Below, one piece after another: positions 18,150 through 27,462 of a stretch of DNA of 64,000 nucleotides. The notes beneath the pieces were generated by a model, which saw nothing but the letters and a program-made list of their open reading frames with translations, searched no databases and was not told the origin of the DNA. Position 1 is the stretch's first letter, and each line of letters begins with the position of its first letter. The stretch is from Marinoscillum sp964351885 (GTDB lineage: Bacteria > Bacteroidota > Bacteroidia > Cytophagales > Cyclobacteriaceae): positions 62,001 through 126,000 of the forward strand of contig CAYGPP010000001.1 of the NCBI GenBank assembly GCA_964351885.1. Direction: 5' to 3'. Both the position numbers and the translations under genes were made by a program.

Positions 18150-18200
18150 GTTGCTCCTTAATACAATGTCCGTACCAGTTTTTCATTCCATTTATAACAG

Positions 18201-18233
18201 TGACACTTTGACCCTATTATCTGGCACTTTGAC
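18201..18233. repeat. pair of 12-bp direct repeats upstream of the Hsp20-like gene
   Basis: TGACACTTTGAC (18201-18212) and TGGCACTTTGAC (18222-18233) differ at one position and are 21 bases apart start to start, two turns of the helix. They lie between the divergent Hsp20-like and LiaF-like genes and could be an operator. No regulator is identified. Confidence 0.4.
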
Positions 18234-18373
18234 ATTTTATGGTTTCATTTTTAGCGTTGAATGCCCTGGATAAAAACTGACAGTTCATCATAGAACATCC
18301 ACAGTCCATCGTGCCCTACTTTTTTTAGTGATAAATTATAGACTCTTTTGAGTCAATCAACGTAACAGTAATT

Positions 18374-19027
18374 ATGAAATCACAACGTCGCGCCTTACTC
18401 GGACTTTTTTTAGTGCTTATTGGATCTGTGTTACTTTTAGATAATCTTAATATTATCCCTGAAATACCAGATTATATTTTTAATTGGATCAATATATTTC
18501 TTCTCATTGCTTTGGTCAATTTGCTTTCTGGAAATGCAAGAGGCACAGCCATATTCCTAATCCTATGGGTGTTCTTTACCGTCAATCAATACTTTGATAT
18601 CAATATGAGAGACTTTTGGCCATTGATATTAGTAATTATTGGAATCTCGTTAATCATGCGAAAAAGCTTTGGAGGAACCAACCTGGTAGATGATGATTAT
18701 TTCGATGAAGTGAACATATTTGGTGGAAGCTCTAAAAAATTTACCAGTCAGCAATTGAAAGGCGGAAAATCAACAAATATTTTCGGTGGATCAGATATTG
18801 ATTTGAGAGGGGCAATACCTGAAAGTGGGGCGGTCATTGAAATTTTTACGTTGTTCGGAGGCTGTGATATTATTGTCCCCGATGACTGGAATGTCAATGT
18901 AAAAACCACTTCTATATTCGGTGGTTTTGAAGACAAAAGAATAACTCCACCAAATCATAACGGACCATTGGTTTATATCAAAGGAACTACAATATTCGGG
19001 GGTGGAGACTTGAAAAGCATGAAATAA
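18374..19027 (+). CDS. LiaF-like membrane protein
   Basis: A 217-residue protein. The N-terminal half has about four hydrophobic helices (ALLGLFLVLIGSVLLLDNL, INIFLLIALVNLL, AIFLILWVFFTV, FWPLILVIIGISLIM), the DUF5668/LiaF transmembrane module. The C-terminal half is a beta-helix-like domain with recurring IFGG turns (VNIFGGSS, NIFGGSD, LFGGCD, SIFGGFED, TIFGGGD), as in LiaF/DUF2154 proteins that sense cell-envelope stress in Firmicutes. No Lia two-component system is nearby. A 5-bp inverted repeat (GACTC TTTT GAGTC, 18341-18354) precedes the start. Confidence 0.85.
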   Translation: MKSQRRALLGLFLVLIGSVLLLDNLNIIPEIPDYIFNWINIFLLIALVNLLSGNARGTAIFLILWVFFTVNQYFDINMRDFWPLILVIIGISLIMRKSFGGTNLVDDDYFDEVNIFGGSSKKFTSQQLKGGKSTNIFGGSDIDLRGAIPESGAVIEIFTLFGGCDIIVPDDWNVNVKTTSIFGGFEDKRITPPNHNGPLVYIKGTTIFGGGDLKSMK

Positions 19028-19031
19028 GGGA

Positions 19032-19313
19032 CTATTCCTTTACTTCTACTCCTTTCCAAAAGGCTATGTGTCCCTTGATATTCTTGGCTAGTGCGCTAGT
19101 CTCCGGGTAATACCATGCCGCATCTTTGTTCTCTCTGCCATCCACTTCTAAGGAATAGTAATTGGCGGTTCCCTTCCAAGGACAAACAGAGTGTGTATTA
19201 CTCTCCGTGTAAAATTCCCTCCTGATATCCTTCGCTGGAAAATAGTGATTTCCCTCTACCACGACAGTGTTATCGCTTTCAGCTATTATCTGCCCATTCC
19301 AAATTGCTTTCAT
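19032..19313 (-). CDS. DUF427 family protein
   Basis: A 93-residue single-domain protein of the DUF427 type: MKAIWNGQIIAESDNTVVVEGNHYFP, the CPWKGTANYY core, and AAWYYPETS. These motifs are diagnostic for the family, whose biochemical role is unknown. It is convergent with the LiaF-like gene, 4 bases apart. Confidence 0.9.
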   Translation of the reverse strand: MKAIWNGQIIAESDNTVVVEGNHYFPAKDIRREFYTESNTHSVCPWKGTANYYSLEVDGRENKDAAWYYPETSALAKNIKGHIAFWKGVEVKE

Positions 19314-19382
19314 AGTTGCTTATTTTAAATACATAAATGTAATTGGGCAATGAAGGTTTTAGCAAATGACTTATGTGTCGCG

Positions 19383-20081
19383 CTATTGACCGTTTGGCTT
19401 ATTGAAAATCGCGTCTTTCACACCCATCCCTAGATATACTTCATCGAAAGTCAATTCTTTATCCAGCTCATAGCCCTCGAATATTACTGCCGTAGGGACA
19501 AGCATTGTCCCGTAACTCTTATACTTTTCAATGATCTTGAGTATGGAAATCGGAGTTCCAAATTTCGTTTTGATTTCCTCATAATAAAGCCGAAAATCCT
19601 CTGTGTTTAGATAAAAAGTATGCTCATAACTCGCTTCATCCATAACATAAGTATAATAAAGTATGCCCCCCATATCTTTTAGACCTTGAAATCTCAAATG
19701 ATTCTTAACTGAATATAATGGACTGCCAAGGGAGAAACTGTTACGAATGATTAATTCCTCCTTGGCATTCATTCGATCTACTTCATAACGAGGTTTCCAT
19801 GGTGCCTTGATCCAAGCATCTTGACCGTCAAAAGCCTCAGCGTACTGCTTGCCTTTGTATTTACCGACAATTTTGACTTTATAGGCTCCCTTACGGATCA
19901 ATTGCATTGGCCAGCTCCCAAAGTGGGAATCTTTCAAAAAGCCATCTATGGTGATTGTTCTCACTTCATTCCAATCTTGCTGACCATAATCTTTAAAATG
20001 CTTCTCGAGAATCTCGCCTGATTCCTGACTTGATGCAAACAAGAATGAAAATAGGCTTAATAAGTATATAAAGTTTTTCAT
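19383..20081 (-). CDS. exported protein, LolA-like fold suspected
   Basis: A 232-residue protein with a signal peptide (MKNFIYLLSLFSFLFASSQ). The body is mainly beta (TITIDGFLKDSHFGSWPMQL, GAYKVKIVGKYKGKQYAEAF, DMGGILYYTYVMDEAS) and resembles the LolA/LolB-like exported proteins common in Bacteroidota. It lies 33 bases downstream of another exported protein of similar type and may be co-transcribed with it and the M1 peptidase. Ligand unknown. Confidence 0.55.
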   Translation of the reverse strand: MKNFIYLLSLFSFLFASSQESGEILEKHFKDYGQQDWNEVRTITIDGFLKDSHFGSWPMQLIRKGAYKVKIVGKYKGKQYAEAFDGQDAWIKAPWKPRYEVDRMNAKEELIIRNSFSLGSPLYSVKNHLRFQGLKDMGGILYYTYVMDEASYEHTFYLNTEDFRLYYEEIKTKFGTPISILKIIEKYKSYGTMLVPTAVIFEGYELDKELTFDEVYLGMGVKDAIFNKPNGQ

Positions 20082-20114
20082 CAGGTTTCTTGATCCAAAA
20101 ACTGCGCCAATCCA

Positions 20115-20921
20115 CTAGAATTGAATGGGATCTGGACTATCAAATGCTCCATTAGGGGCTTTCTTTAATACTTTAATCTCAGTAATGTCCTTATCTCCTC
20201 GCTCACTCGCCAGGAGGAGTCCGTCATAGTCTTGGTAATTAGTCCATGGTCTAACAAAGTCGGGATCCTGCTGCGCAGCATCTCCATAGTAAGCCCATTG
20301 CTCAATCAACCGAGTATCAATGTCAACCCACACTTCGTAGGCATTTTGTGGCGTCACCCCGACATTGTCAAATGTCAATCTCAGAACGTCTGATCTGAGC
20401 CCAGATAGAGTATTCTTTTCAGCTACATAAGTCAACGTAACCCCAGTGTCTTTCAGCTTAAACGGCATTACGAGCCAATAGGAATCATTGATCCAAACAT
20501 TTTTTCCTCGCTTGAGGTAAAAATCGAGCGAATCTTGATTGGTCAACTCTTCTCCCGACTTCCAAACTTTTCCTGACATGTCTTCCATATTTAAAGCGAT
20601 AATAAGCCCCTTACTGGGCCAGTCAATGCGTACTCTGTTTTTCTTTTTATCCCAGAGAAGTGTTCTTGCCCCGAAGAAGTTCCAATACAATATGTTAGTG
20701 TCGTCCCACTTTTTTCTACCACCCATAGCGTTCATAATCTGGTCTGCCATGACTATTGCATGAGGTGTCGAATTTTCAAAGTTGAACCCTTCTGCCGGGG
20801 GGTTATTATATACCACCACTTCCGTTGGCTCCCCAGAGTCATCTGGAGCACTTGTTTTATCCGAAGATTTACAGCCAACGAGGATAATCAAACTTGCAAA
20901 TACTATGAGCGCTCTATTCAT
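20115..20921 (-). CDS. lipoprotein, LolA-like fold suspected
   Basis: A 268-residue lipoprotein from the ATG at 20921 (signal MNRALIVFASLIILVGC, lipobox LVGC). An upstream TTG at 20945 is possible but would precede the signal with a Lys-rich stretch. The mature part has NAMGGRKKWDDTNILYWNFFGART and a series of strands ending in YEVWVDIDTRLIEQWAYYGD, a pattern often annotated as a hypothetical LolA-like or heparinase-associated fold in Bacteroidota. It overlaps the end of the M1 peptidase gene by 8 bases. Confidence 0.6.
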   Translation of the reverse strand: MNRALIVFASLIILVGCKSSDKTSAPDDSGEPTEVVVYNNPPAEGFNFENSTPHAIVMADQIMNAMGGRKKWDDTNILYWNFFGARTLLWDKKKNRVRIDWPSKGLIIALNMEDMSGKVWKSGEELTNQDSLDFYLKRGKNVWINDSYWLVMPFKLKDTGVTLTYVAEKNTLSGLRSDVLRLTFDNVGVTPQNAYEVWVDIDTRLIEQWAYYGDAAQQDPDFVRPWTNYQDYDGLLLASERGDKDITEIKVLKKAPNGAFDSPDPIQF

Positions 20922-23103
20922 TAGATTTTTCTTTAAATTTTTCAAATCTCGATGGCTCAGTCTTTCTTGGAAAAGAATTGTTTTCCGCGTTTACATCTGC
21001 CATCACCTTATCAGGATCGAATGTCAAGCTAACCACTTTTTTGTCCTTAACGAACAGTTTAGTAGCGACTACTTCATTCATTCTCCAAATCTCTGCGGGT
21101 ATTTTTTCTCTCTCTTTAGTTCCATCATCATATTCCCATTCCAGAATCAAAGGCATTACCAATCCTCCTTCGTTTCTAAACCTTACTTGATAGAAATGTT
21201 TTTGTTTCATTTCAGTTTTAAGAGCCTCTTCATCAAACTTGTTTCTAAATTCTCGATAGGAAGAGGAGTTCATTTCTTTAAAATTCAATGGAGCAGGGGT
21301 CACATTGATTTCATTGGAGACCACTTCTCCTCTAGAAAACTCACCCAATCTCTGCCACTCTACATGATCAATACTAATATCTACATGATCCATCGAGTAA
21401 AACCATCCCCGCCAATACCAGTCCAAATCAAAACCAGAGGCATCTTCTATTGTCCGAAAAAAATCTGCTGGATCGGGATTCTTAAATGCCCACCTTTCTG
21501 AGTAGACCTTAAACGCGTAATCAAACAATTCAGGCCCCATTACTACATCTCTGAGCACAGCCAAGGCTGTTGATGCCTTGACATACGCATTATTTCCTTT
21601 TTGTAGGAGCTGCTCCGGGTCAGTCATAATAGGCCTGAAAAGTCCTTTTGCTCCGCTCATATAAGGAATCACTTTAGCAACCGGACCTCTTCTGTGAGGA
21701 AAATCAACTCCATATTTATTTTCAAAGTCTAGTTCAGCCAAATACTGTACGAAACTGTTGAGTCCTTCGTCCATCCATGCCCACAGACGCTCGTCTGAAT
21801 TGATAATCATTGGGAAAAAGTTATGGCCTATCTCATGGATAATCACTCCTATCATTAGATACTTTGTTCGCTCTGTATATGATCCATCATCATTTGGCCG
21901 ACCATAATTAAAGCAGATCATAGGAAATTCCATCGCCAAAGATGCCGTATGCACAGAAATAGCCTTTGGATACGGATAGTCAACTGAATATTTAGAGTAA
22001 GACTCCAATGTCAATGCAACCGTTCTCGTTGACCATTCTTCCCAAAGCGGGTTTCCTTCTTTAGGGTAATAAGACATAGCCATTACTTTCTTTCCTCCTA
22101 TATCTACGGCCATGGCATCCCATATGAACTTCCTGCTTGCTGCAAAAGCAAAGTCTCGGACGCTATCCGCCTGATAAACCCAAGTTTTTGAAGACTTAGC
22201 GCGTGACTTCTCATTCTTAATTGCCTCTACCTGATTAATGATCAACACAGGTTGATCAAAACTGGAATTCGCTTGTAATAAGCGCTTTTGCTGTTCTTTT
22301 GTGAGTACCTCTTTCGGGTTTTGTAGTGTTCCGGTAGCGGCCACTACATAGTCAGATGGTAACGTGATTGACACTTTGTAAGAACCAAAAGTCAGCGCAA
22401 ACTCCCCACCGCCCAAAAACTGCTTGTGTTGCCAGCCCTTGTTGTCAGAGTAGACCGCCATTCGAGGAAAAAACTGAGCAATGGTATACAGGTAATTATC
22501 ATCCTTTGGAAAATACTCTAACCCTGAGCGGCCACCTTGTTTCATCCGGTCATTGATAGCATATTCCCAAGCCAAGCTGAATTCGTATTGTTGACCTGGT
22601 TTTAGTGGTTTTTCTAAGTTGATCCTCATCATCGTCTTCTGAATGATATATTGAAGAGGCTGTCCTTTGCTTCCGATTACAGCTTTTAGTTTATAGCCAC
22701 CATCAAAACCAGGAGTCTCTGCCAAAGTATAGTAGCTTTTTACTGATTGCTCTTCACCTTCACTTTGGGTGCTCGTGGTATAAGTTTCAGAGCCGTCTGC
22801 TCTTCTATTTTGGTCTAACTGGAGCCATAGGTAATCCAACGACTCTGGGGATTGATTGAAATAAGTGATCGTTTCTTCTCCTGTAATTCTTTGATTCAAA
22901 TCATCCAAAGTCACTTGGATATCATGGTCAGCGCGCTGTTGCCAATAGGCATGCCCCGGTGCTCCTGATGCTGTTCGATAAGAATTTGGGGTAGGTAAAA
23001 TGGTTTGTAACTGCTCAAATTTCTTCCCCCACGTGCTGTCTGGCTGAGCTATAGAGCAAAATGAAAAACAAACCAATAAAAGGCATATGCCGCTTAATCG
23101 CAT
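20914..23103 (-). CDS. M1-family zinc metallopeptidase (aminopeptidase-like)
   Basis: A 729-residue exported zinc peptidase. The start at 23103 gives a signal peptide MRLSGICLLLVCFSFCSIAQ; upstream in-frame codons have no signal and overlap hupE. Zinc site: HEIGH near residue 421 with the third ligand Glu exactly 18 residues later (WMDEGLNSF). The exopeptidase GAMEN motif is replaced by LAMEFPMI, so substrate handling differs from classical M1 aminopeptidases. It follows the HupE gene by 2 bases and precedes two exported proteins; this order recurs in Bacteroidota. Confidence 0.93.
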   Translation of the reverse strand: MRLSGICLLLVCFSFCSIAQPDSTWGKKFEQLQTILPTPNSYRTASGAPGHAYWQQRADHDIQVTLDDLNQRITGEETITYFNQSPESLDYLWLQLDQNRRADGSETYTTSTQSEGEEQSVKSYYTLAETPGFDGGYKLKAVIGSKGQPLQYIIQKTMMRINLEKPLKPGQQYEFSLAWEYAINDRMKQGGRSGLEYFPKDDNYLYTIAQFFPRMAVYSDNKGWQHKQFLGGGEFALTFGSYKVSITLPSDYVVAATGTLQNPKEVLTKEQQKRLLQANSSFDQPVLIINQVEAIKNEKSRAKSSKTWVYQADSVRDFAFAASRKFIWDAMAVDIGGKKVMAMSYYPKEGNPLWEEWSTRTVALTLESYSKYSVDYPYPKAISVHTASLAMEFPMICFNYGRPNDDGSYTERTKYLMIGVIIHEIGHNFFPMIINSDERLWAWMDEGLNSFVQYLAELDFENKYGVDFPHRRGPVAKVIPYMSGAKGLFRPIMTDPEQLLQKGNNAYVKASTALAVLRDVVMGPELFDYAFKVYSERWAFKNPDPADFFRTIEDASGFDLDWYWRGWFYSMDHVDISIDHVEWQRLGEFSRGEVVSNEINVTPAPLNFKEMNSSSYREFRNKFDEEALKTEMKQKHFYQVRFRNEGGLVMPLILEWEYDDGTKEREKIPAEIWRMNEVVATKLFVKDKKVVSLTFDPDKVMADVNAENNSFPRKTEPSRFEKFKEKSNE

Positions 23104-23105
23104 AT

Positions 23106-23687
23106 TTATAGTAAGTAATTTGATTCTAGAATTAACACAATTGAAATACCGATAACTGCTGAAGAAATAACGATTTTCCAATCCCTTCTGCTGACCCCAA
23201 AAAGACCGACAACAATAAAACCAGCAACCAATACGCAAGTAACGATTATTATCTGTCCAACTTCTAAACCAATATTGAAGGCAAAAAGTTGGGTAACGAT
23301 ACTCTCGTCCTGACCAAGCAGGCTCTTGAGATAGTTAGAAAAACCTAGTCCATGAATAAAGCCAAATGTAGTGGCAAGGAAATATGACTTGATGCTCAAG
23401 CGATGGGACTCGGTTTTGATAAAAAAGTTTGAAAGTGCTGTGAGTAGAATCGTAATAGGTATTAGAAACTCAACCAGCTCAGGGTCCACCTCAACAATAG
23501 ACAGAGTGGATAATGCTAGCGTAATAGAATGCCCAAATGTAAAGGCCGTTACCAGAGCCAAAACACTTTTCCAATCTTCTGCTTGATAAATAGCACAAAG
23601 TGCAACTACGAATATGATGTGGTCATAGCCAAATTTATCTAGGATGTGATGTAAACCTAGATCGTAGAATACTTGAAACTCCGACAT
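23106..23687 (-). CDS. HupE/UreJ-family membrane protein
   Basis: A 193-residue polytopic protein with about six helices. Family marks: GLHHILDKFGYDHIIFVVAL at the N-terminus, TFGHSITLAL, and FGFIHGLGFSNYL; these His residues are the HupE/UreJ signature, associated with nickel or other metal uptake. It abuts the M1 peptidase gene (2 bases). It is divergent from a DUF6702 gene. I recall this HupE - M1 peptidase - DUF6702 neighbourhood in other Bacteroidota; its joint role is not known to me. Confidence 0.88.
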   Translation of the reverse strand: MSEFQVFYDLGLHHILDKFGYDHIIFVVALCAIYQAEDWKSVLALVTAFTFGHSITLALSTLSIVEVDPELVEFLIPITILLTALSNFFIKTESHRLSIKSYFLATTFGFIHGLGFSNYLKSLLGQDESIVTQLFAFNIGLEVGQIIIVTCVLVAGFIVVGLFGVSRRDWKIVISSAVIGISIVLILESNYLL

Positions 23688-23775
23688 ATGCCGCGAAATT
23701 AAATAAGGTATATGTCCCTTAATAGGAGTTTATTGGTAATTTGATAGGCGGTTAGCAAAAGAAACTTTACTTGGT

Positions 23776-24270
23776 GTGAAGCGTTCATACAACGAACAAC
23801 TTCTCATGGCAATTCTTAGCATCCTTATCGCTTTGGTACACCCTTACCATGTAAGCGTTTGCGATATCACATACGATTCCGTTAATCAATCTTACCAAAT
23901 CACCCACCGCTTTTATGCTGATGATTTAGAGATGTCATTAGAATATTTTTCAAGAAGACAAATAGATGTATATGCTGATTCCGCATTGTTGTCAAAGCTA
24001 ATTCCACAATACTTAACTAACAACTTCCAGCTTTCTCAAGAAAATGAGGCCTTGGTTTACGGTTATTTGGGTTATGAATTAGAAGATGACGTAGTTTGGT
24101 GCTATTTAGAAGTCTGTAATATCCCTCAGCCCGTTGGGCTTGAGGTAAGAAATAAAGTTTTCACAACCGCTTTTGATGACCAGCAAAACATCCTGCATTT
24201 CAAGTTACCAAACGGTAAGCAGAGCTTTATTTTGAAGAAAGGTAACGCTTCGGCTAAATACAGTCGTTAG
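23776..24270 (+). CDS. DUF6702 family exported protein
   Basis: A 164-residue protein starting at GTG 23776. A hydrophobic segment LLMAILSILIALVHPYHVS leads to the family core VHPYHVSVCDITYDSVNQSY, HRFYADDLEMSLE, and VYGYLGYELEDDVVWCYLEV. DUF6702 proteins are nearly always beside HupE/UreJ-like genes, as here (divergent). A role in handling the same substrate as HupE is inferred from context. Confidence 0.82.
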   Translation: MKRSYNEQLLMAILSILIALVHPYHVSVCDITYDSVNQSYQITHRFYADDLEMSLEYFSRRQIDVYADSALLSKLIPQYLTNNFQLSQENEALVYGYLGYELEDDVVWCYLEVCNIPQPVGLEVRNKVFTTAFDDQQNILHFKLPNGKQSFILKKGNASAKYSR

Positions 24271-24376
24271 GCCGTAATTATGCCATGGATACCTATTGCA
24301 TTATCAGACAATTTGAAAATAAGTCAGTGAAATATTTTTGGGGATTTTCAAATGTCTGTATGGTTCGCAGCAGCGG

Positions 24377-24940
24377 TTAAAATTCAAATCTCTTATGAAT
24401 TTCCCACACTTTTCCTGTGTGTTTGAGAAGAACAACACATCTACAATTCCACTCACAGTAAAATTCGCGATTTTGGTAAGCCTCCCAAGCCGTAGGAAAT
24501 ATTGCCTTTTTCAAGTCTCTAAACGCAATAGTCATATGGGGATAAAATGCGAAATCCTTATAATCGGCGTTCAACAGGTTTAAGCCCCGTCTCATCCCAC
24601 TAACAAGCGATTTCCTTAAGTCGTCTAGGGCTTCAGATTTAGTCACATTGACATAAATTACCCTCGGCTCAAAACACCCAAACCCTTGATGCTCCACTCT
24701 AAAACTTTTCTGACCCTTTATCTGGTCTTGTAGCACCTTATAAAGCAATTCTTCTCGATCTTCACGGTAACTAAATGGCATATGCAAAGTGATATGTGGA
24801 GGAGACCGAAGTGATGCTTTCGATGCAAACTTTTCAAAAATATCCTCCTTTAGCCTTTGAACTTCTTCAAAAACAGGAGAAGGCGGAACAAGCGCCAAAA
24901 AGTATAGTTGCTTATTTTTATTCAATATTAAAGAATCCAA
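24377..24940 (-). CDS. 2'-5' RNA ligase / 2H phosphoesterase family protein
   Basis: A 187-residue protein with the two catalytic HxT motifs of the 2H superfamily: PPHITLHMPF and YPHMTIAF. The N-terminal YFLALVPPSPVFEEV is typical. No ATG is available: candidates are TTG at 24940 or TTG at 24925. The enzyme class includes LigT-like cyclic phosphodiesterases; the physiological RNA substrate is unknown. It is divergent from the zinc metalloprotease, with 8 bases between start codons. Confidence 0.88.
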   Translation of the reverse strand: MDSLILNKNKQLYFLALVPPSPVFEEVQRLKEDIFEKFASKASLRSPPHITLHMPFSYREDREELLYKVLQDQIKGQKSFRVEHQGFGCFEPRVIYVNVTKSEALDDLRKSLVSGMRRGLNLLNADYKDFAFYPHMTIAFRDLKKAIFPTAWEAYQNREFYCEWNCRCVVLLKHTGKVWEIHKRFEF

Positions 24941-24948
24941 ATGTTCCT

Positions 24949-27387
24949 ATGAAAAACCTAACAATTCTATTCTTGGCCCTTTTGTGTGCTAGTTGTAGCC
25001 AATCTGTCACTCCATCCTCCACAGTGGATGACTATGCCAGTAAAGTAGCCAAGTATCAAAAGTACGAAGGCTTTTATGATTTCTTCTGGGATGAAACAAC
25101 AGGTAAAGTCTTTCTAGAGGTTTCCAATGTTGGGGAAGAGTTTCTTTATGTGAATTATCTAGCCGCAGGAATAGGATCCAATGATATTGGTTTGGATAGA
25201 GGCCAAATCGGTGATAATAGAATTGTAAAATTTGAAAGGAGTGGCCCAAAAGTTCTTCTAGTCCAACCAAACTATAGTTATCGTGCAATAAGTGATAACA
25301 AGGAAGAGGTTCGATCAGTAGATGAGGCTTTCGCCAAAAGTGTTCTTTGGGGGTTTAAAGTGGAAAAAGAGGAAAATGGTAAGTTACTAATTGATATCAC
25401 AGACTTCCTACTATCAGACGCTCACGGAGTAACCAAACGATTAAAAGATACCAAGCAAGGAAGCTATAGCCTCGATGCTTCCCGTTCGATGCTTTATCTC
25501 CCTATGACTAAGAATTTCTCTGATAATTCAGAGTTTGAAGGTGTCATCACCTTCAAAGGAACACCTGCAGGAAGTTATATTCAGTCTGTAACTCCAACTG
25601 CCGAGTCTGTAACCGTCAGAATGCACCATTCTTTTGTCCGTTTGCCTGACAATCAGTATGAACCTAGAGCATTTGATCCAAGAAGTGGATTCTACTCCAT
25701 GTCCTATCAGGATTATGCCACGCCTATAGACGAGCCTTTAGTAAAACAGCTCATCTTTCGCCACCGACTCGAAAAGAAAAATCCTGATGCTGAAATGAGT
25801 GAGGCCATTGAACCAATCATCTATTATGTAGATAAAGGTGCTCCAGAGCCCGTGAAATCGGCATTAATTGAAGGAGCTAGTTGGTGGAATCAAGCCTTTG
25901 AAAAAGCAGGATATATTGATGCTTTTCAAGTCAAAGTCTTACCGGACTCAGTAGATCCTTTGGATATTAATTACAACGTGATCCAGTGGGTACATCGAGC
26001 CACACGCGGTTGGTCTTATGGCTCTTGGATCTCTGATCCTCGAACGGGAGAGATCATCAAAGGGCACGTTTCCTTAGGCTCATTGAGAATACGGCAAGAT
26101 TATCTGATTGCCACGGGATTATTGCAGCCTTATGAGGAAGGTAAAGAGCCAAACCCTGAAATGCTAGAAATGGCACTTGCCCGATTGCGACAGTTGTCGG
26201 CTCATGAAGTAGGGCACACACTCGGGCTATTTCACAATTTTGCTGCAAGTGTCAATGACCGGTCATCGGTAATGGATTACCCACACCCATATATCCAGTT
26301 GGATGATTCTGGCGAAATTGACCTCTCGGAAGCCTATGGTGTTGGAATCGGAGAATGGGATGCTTTCGCTATTCGTTATGGTTATTCTGATTTCAAAGAG
26401 TTTCCAGATCAGCGCCTTGAAGCAATTATCAACGAATGGATAGGCGAAGGCCAACAATTTATCACAGATAGTGATGCTCGGCCTTCAGGAAGTGCTCATC
26501 CCCAAGCACACCTTTGGGATAATGGAGAAAATGCAGCTCAGGAACTCAATAGATTAGCTATTATTCGAGCTAAAGTATTGAGTAACTTCTCAGAAAGCTC
26601 AATAAAAACCGGAGCTCCAATTTCCTCATTAGAAGAGGTTTTAGTGCCAATGTATTTCCTTCATCGCTACCAAATTGAGGGAGCAAGTAAGTTGGTGGGA
26701 GGTGTGAGCTATTCCTACAAAGTGAAAGGAGATGACCTGCCTTATCCAGAAATGGTTCGTGGTAAAGAGCAAAAGGATGCACTGGATGCATTGAGTAACA
26801 CTCTATCTTCTTCGTTTCTTTCAATTTCCGAAGACTTATTAAATATCCTCAGCCCTAAAGCCCCCGGTTTTCCAAGAACAAGAGAAAGTTTCAAATCAAA
26901 CACTGGTTTAACGTTTGACCCAATAGCTGCAGCTGAAACGAGCGCAGAAATGACGCTCAAAATGATTTTCAACACGCAGAGAATCGAGCGAGTCATCCAG
27001 CAGAATCTGCGTGATGAGAGTCTACCTGACTGGGATGATTTGATCAAAAGCATTTATGCCAACACATGGAATACCAGCTATCAGACCGGACTTGAAAAAG
27101 AAATCAAAATGGTGGTGGAAAAAAGGATTCTGTATCACCTAATGAGCTTAGCAATTAACAAGTCCAGTACCGAAGCAACAAAAGCTATGGCAAGTATGGA
27201 GGTGGATCTATTAATAGGTAGAATTCAGAAAATGAAAAGTTCAGACCCTATGATCACAGCACACTTCGCTCACTGTGTTTCAATCTATAGTCAATTCAAA
27301 GAAGAACCATCTGATTTCAGCATACCATCTACCTTATCTCCTCCAGACGGAAGCCCAATTGGTATGGACTGTATGATGAGTGAATAA
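24949..27387 (+). CDS. zinc-dependent metalloprotease (metzincin type, DUF5117-like)
   Basis: An 812-residue lipoprotein-type protease. The ATG at 24949 gives the signal MKNLTILFLALLCASC; upstream in-frame codons lie inside the divergent gene. Metzincin zinc site HEVGHTLGLFH (about residues 419-429) and Met-turn SVMDYPHPY. The N-terminal region (FYDFFWDETTGKVFLEV, VKFERSGPKVLLVQPN) and the C-terminal helical domain fit the DUF5117/DUF5118 zinc protease family of Bacteroidota. Outer-membrane anchored by prediction. It ends at a strong terminator. Confidence 0.9.
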   Translation: MKNLTILFLALLCASCSQSVTPSSTVDDYASKVAKYQKYEGFYDFFWDETTGKVFLEVSNVGEEFLYVNYLAAGIGSNDIGLDRGQIGDNRIVKFERSGPKVLLVQPNYSYRAISDNKEEVRSVDEAFAKSVLWGFKVEKEENGKLLIDITDFLLSDAHGVTKRLKDTKQGSYSLDASRSMLYLPMTKNFSDNSEFEGVITFKGTPAGSYIQSVTPTAESVTVRMHHSFVRLPDNQYEPRAFDPRSGFYSMSYQDYATPIDEPLVKQLIFRHRLEKKNPDAEMSEAIEPIIYYVDKGAPEPVKSALIEGASWWNQAFEKAGYIDAFQVKVLPDSVDPLDINYNVIQWVHRATRGWSYGSWISDPRTGEIIKGHVSLGSLRIRQDYLIATGLLQPYEEGKEPNPEMLEMALARLRQLSAHEVGHTLGLFHNFAASVNDRSSVMDYPHPYIQLDDSGEIDLSEAYGVGIGEWDAFAIRYGYSDFKEFPDQRLEAIINEWIGEGQQFITDSDARPSGSAHPQAHLWDNGENAAQELNRLAIIRAKVLSNFSESSIKTGAPISSLEEVLVPMYFLHRYQIEGASKLVGGVSYSYKVKGDDLPYPEMVRGKEQKDALDALSNTLSSSFLSISEDLLNILSPKAPGFPRTRESFKSNTGLTFDPIAAAETSAEMTLKMIFNTQRIERVIQQNLRDESLPDWDDLIKSIYANTWNTSYQTGLEKEIKMVVEKRILYHLMSLAINKSSTEATKAMASMEVDLLIGRIQKMKSSDPMITAHFAHCVSIYSQFKEEPSDFSIPSTLSPPDGSPIGMDCMMSE

Positions 27388-27408
27388 TTCTCAACCCATT
27401 TCAATAAA

Positions 27409-27442
27409 AAACGGCTTAATCGAATACTCGATTAAGCCGTTT
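27409..27442. terminator. bidirectional intrinsic terminator
   Basis: A perfect 15-bp stem AAACGGCTTAATCGA / TCGATTAAGCCGTTT with a 4-base loop (ATAC) between the convergent protease and DUF4301 genes. A-rich on the left and T-rich on the right, so it can act in both directions. Confidence 0.85.
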
Positions 27443-27462
27443 CAATTTTACATTATTATTAA

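Noticed and set aside
20782..21501. 239-codon plus-strand frame
   Set aside because: It is antisense to the lipoprotein and M1 peptidase genes, which have a lipobox and the HEIGH zinc site; the plus frame is low in protein-like features.
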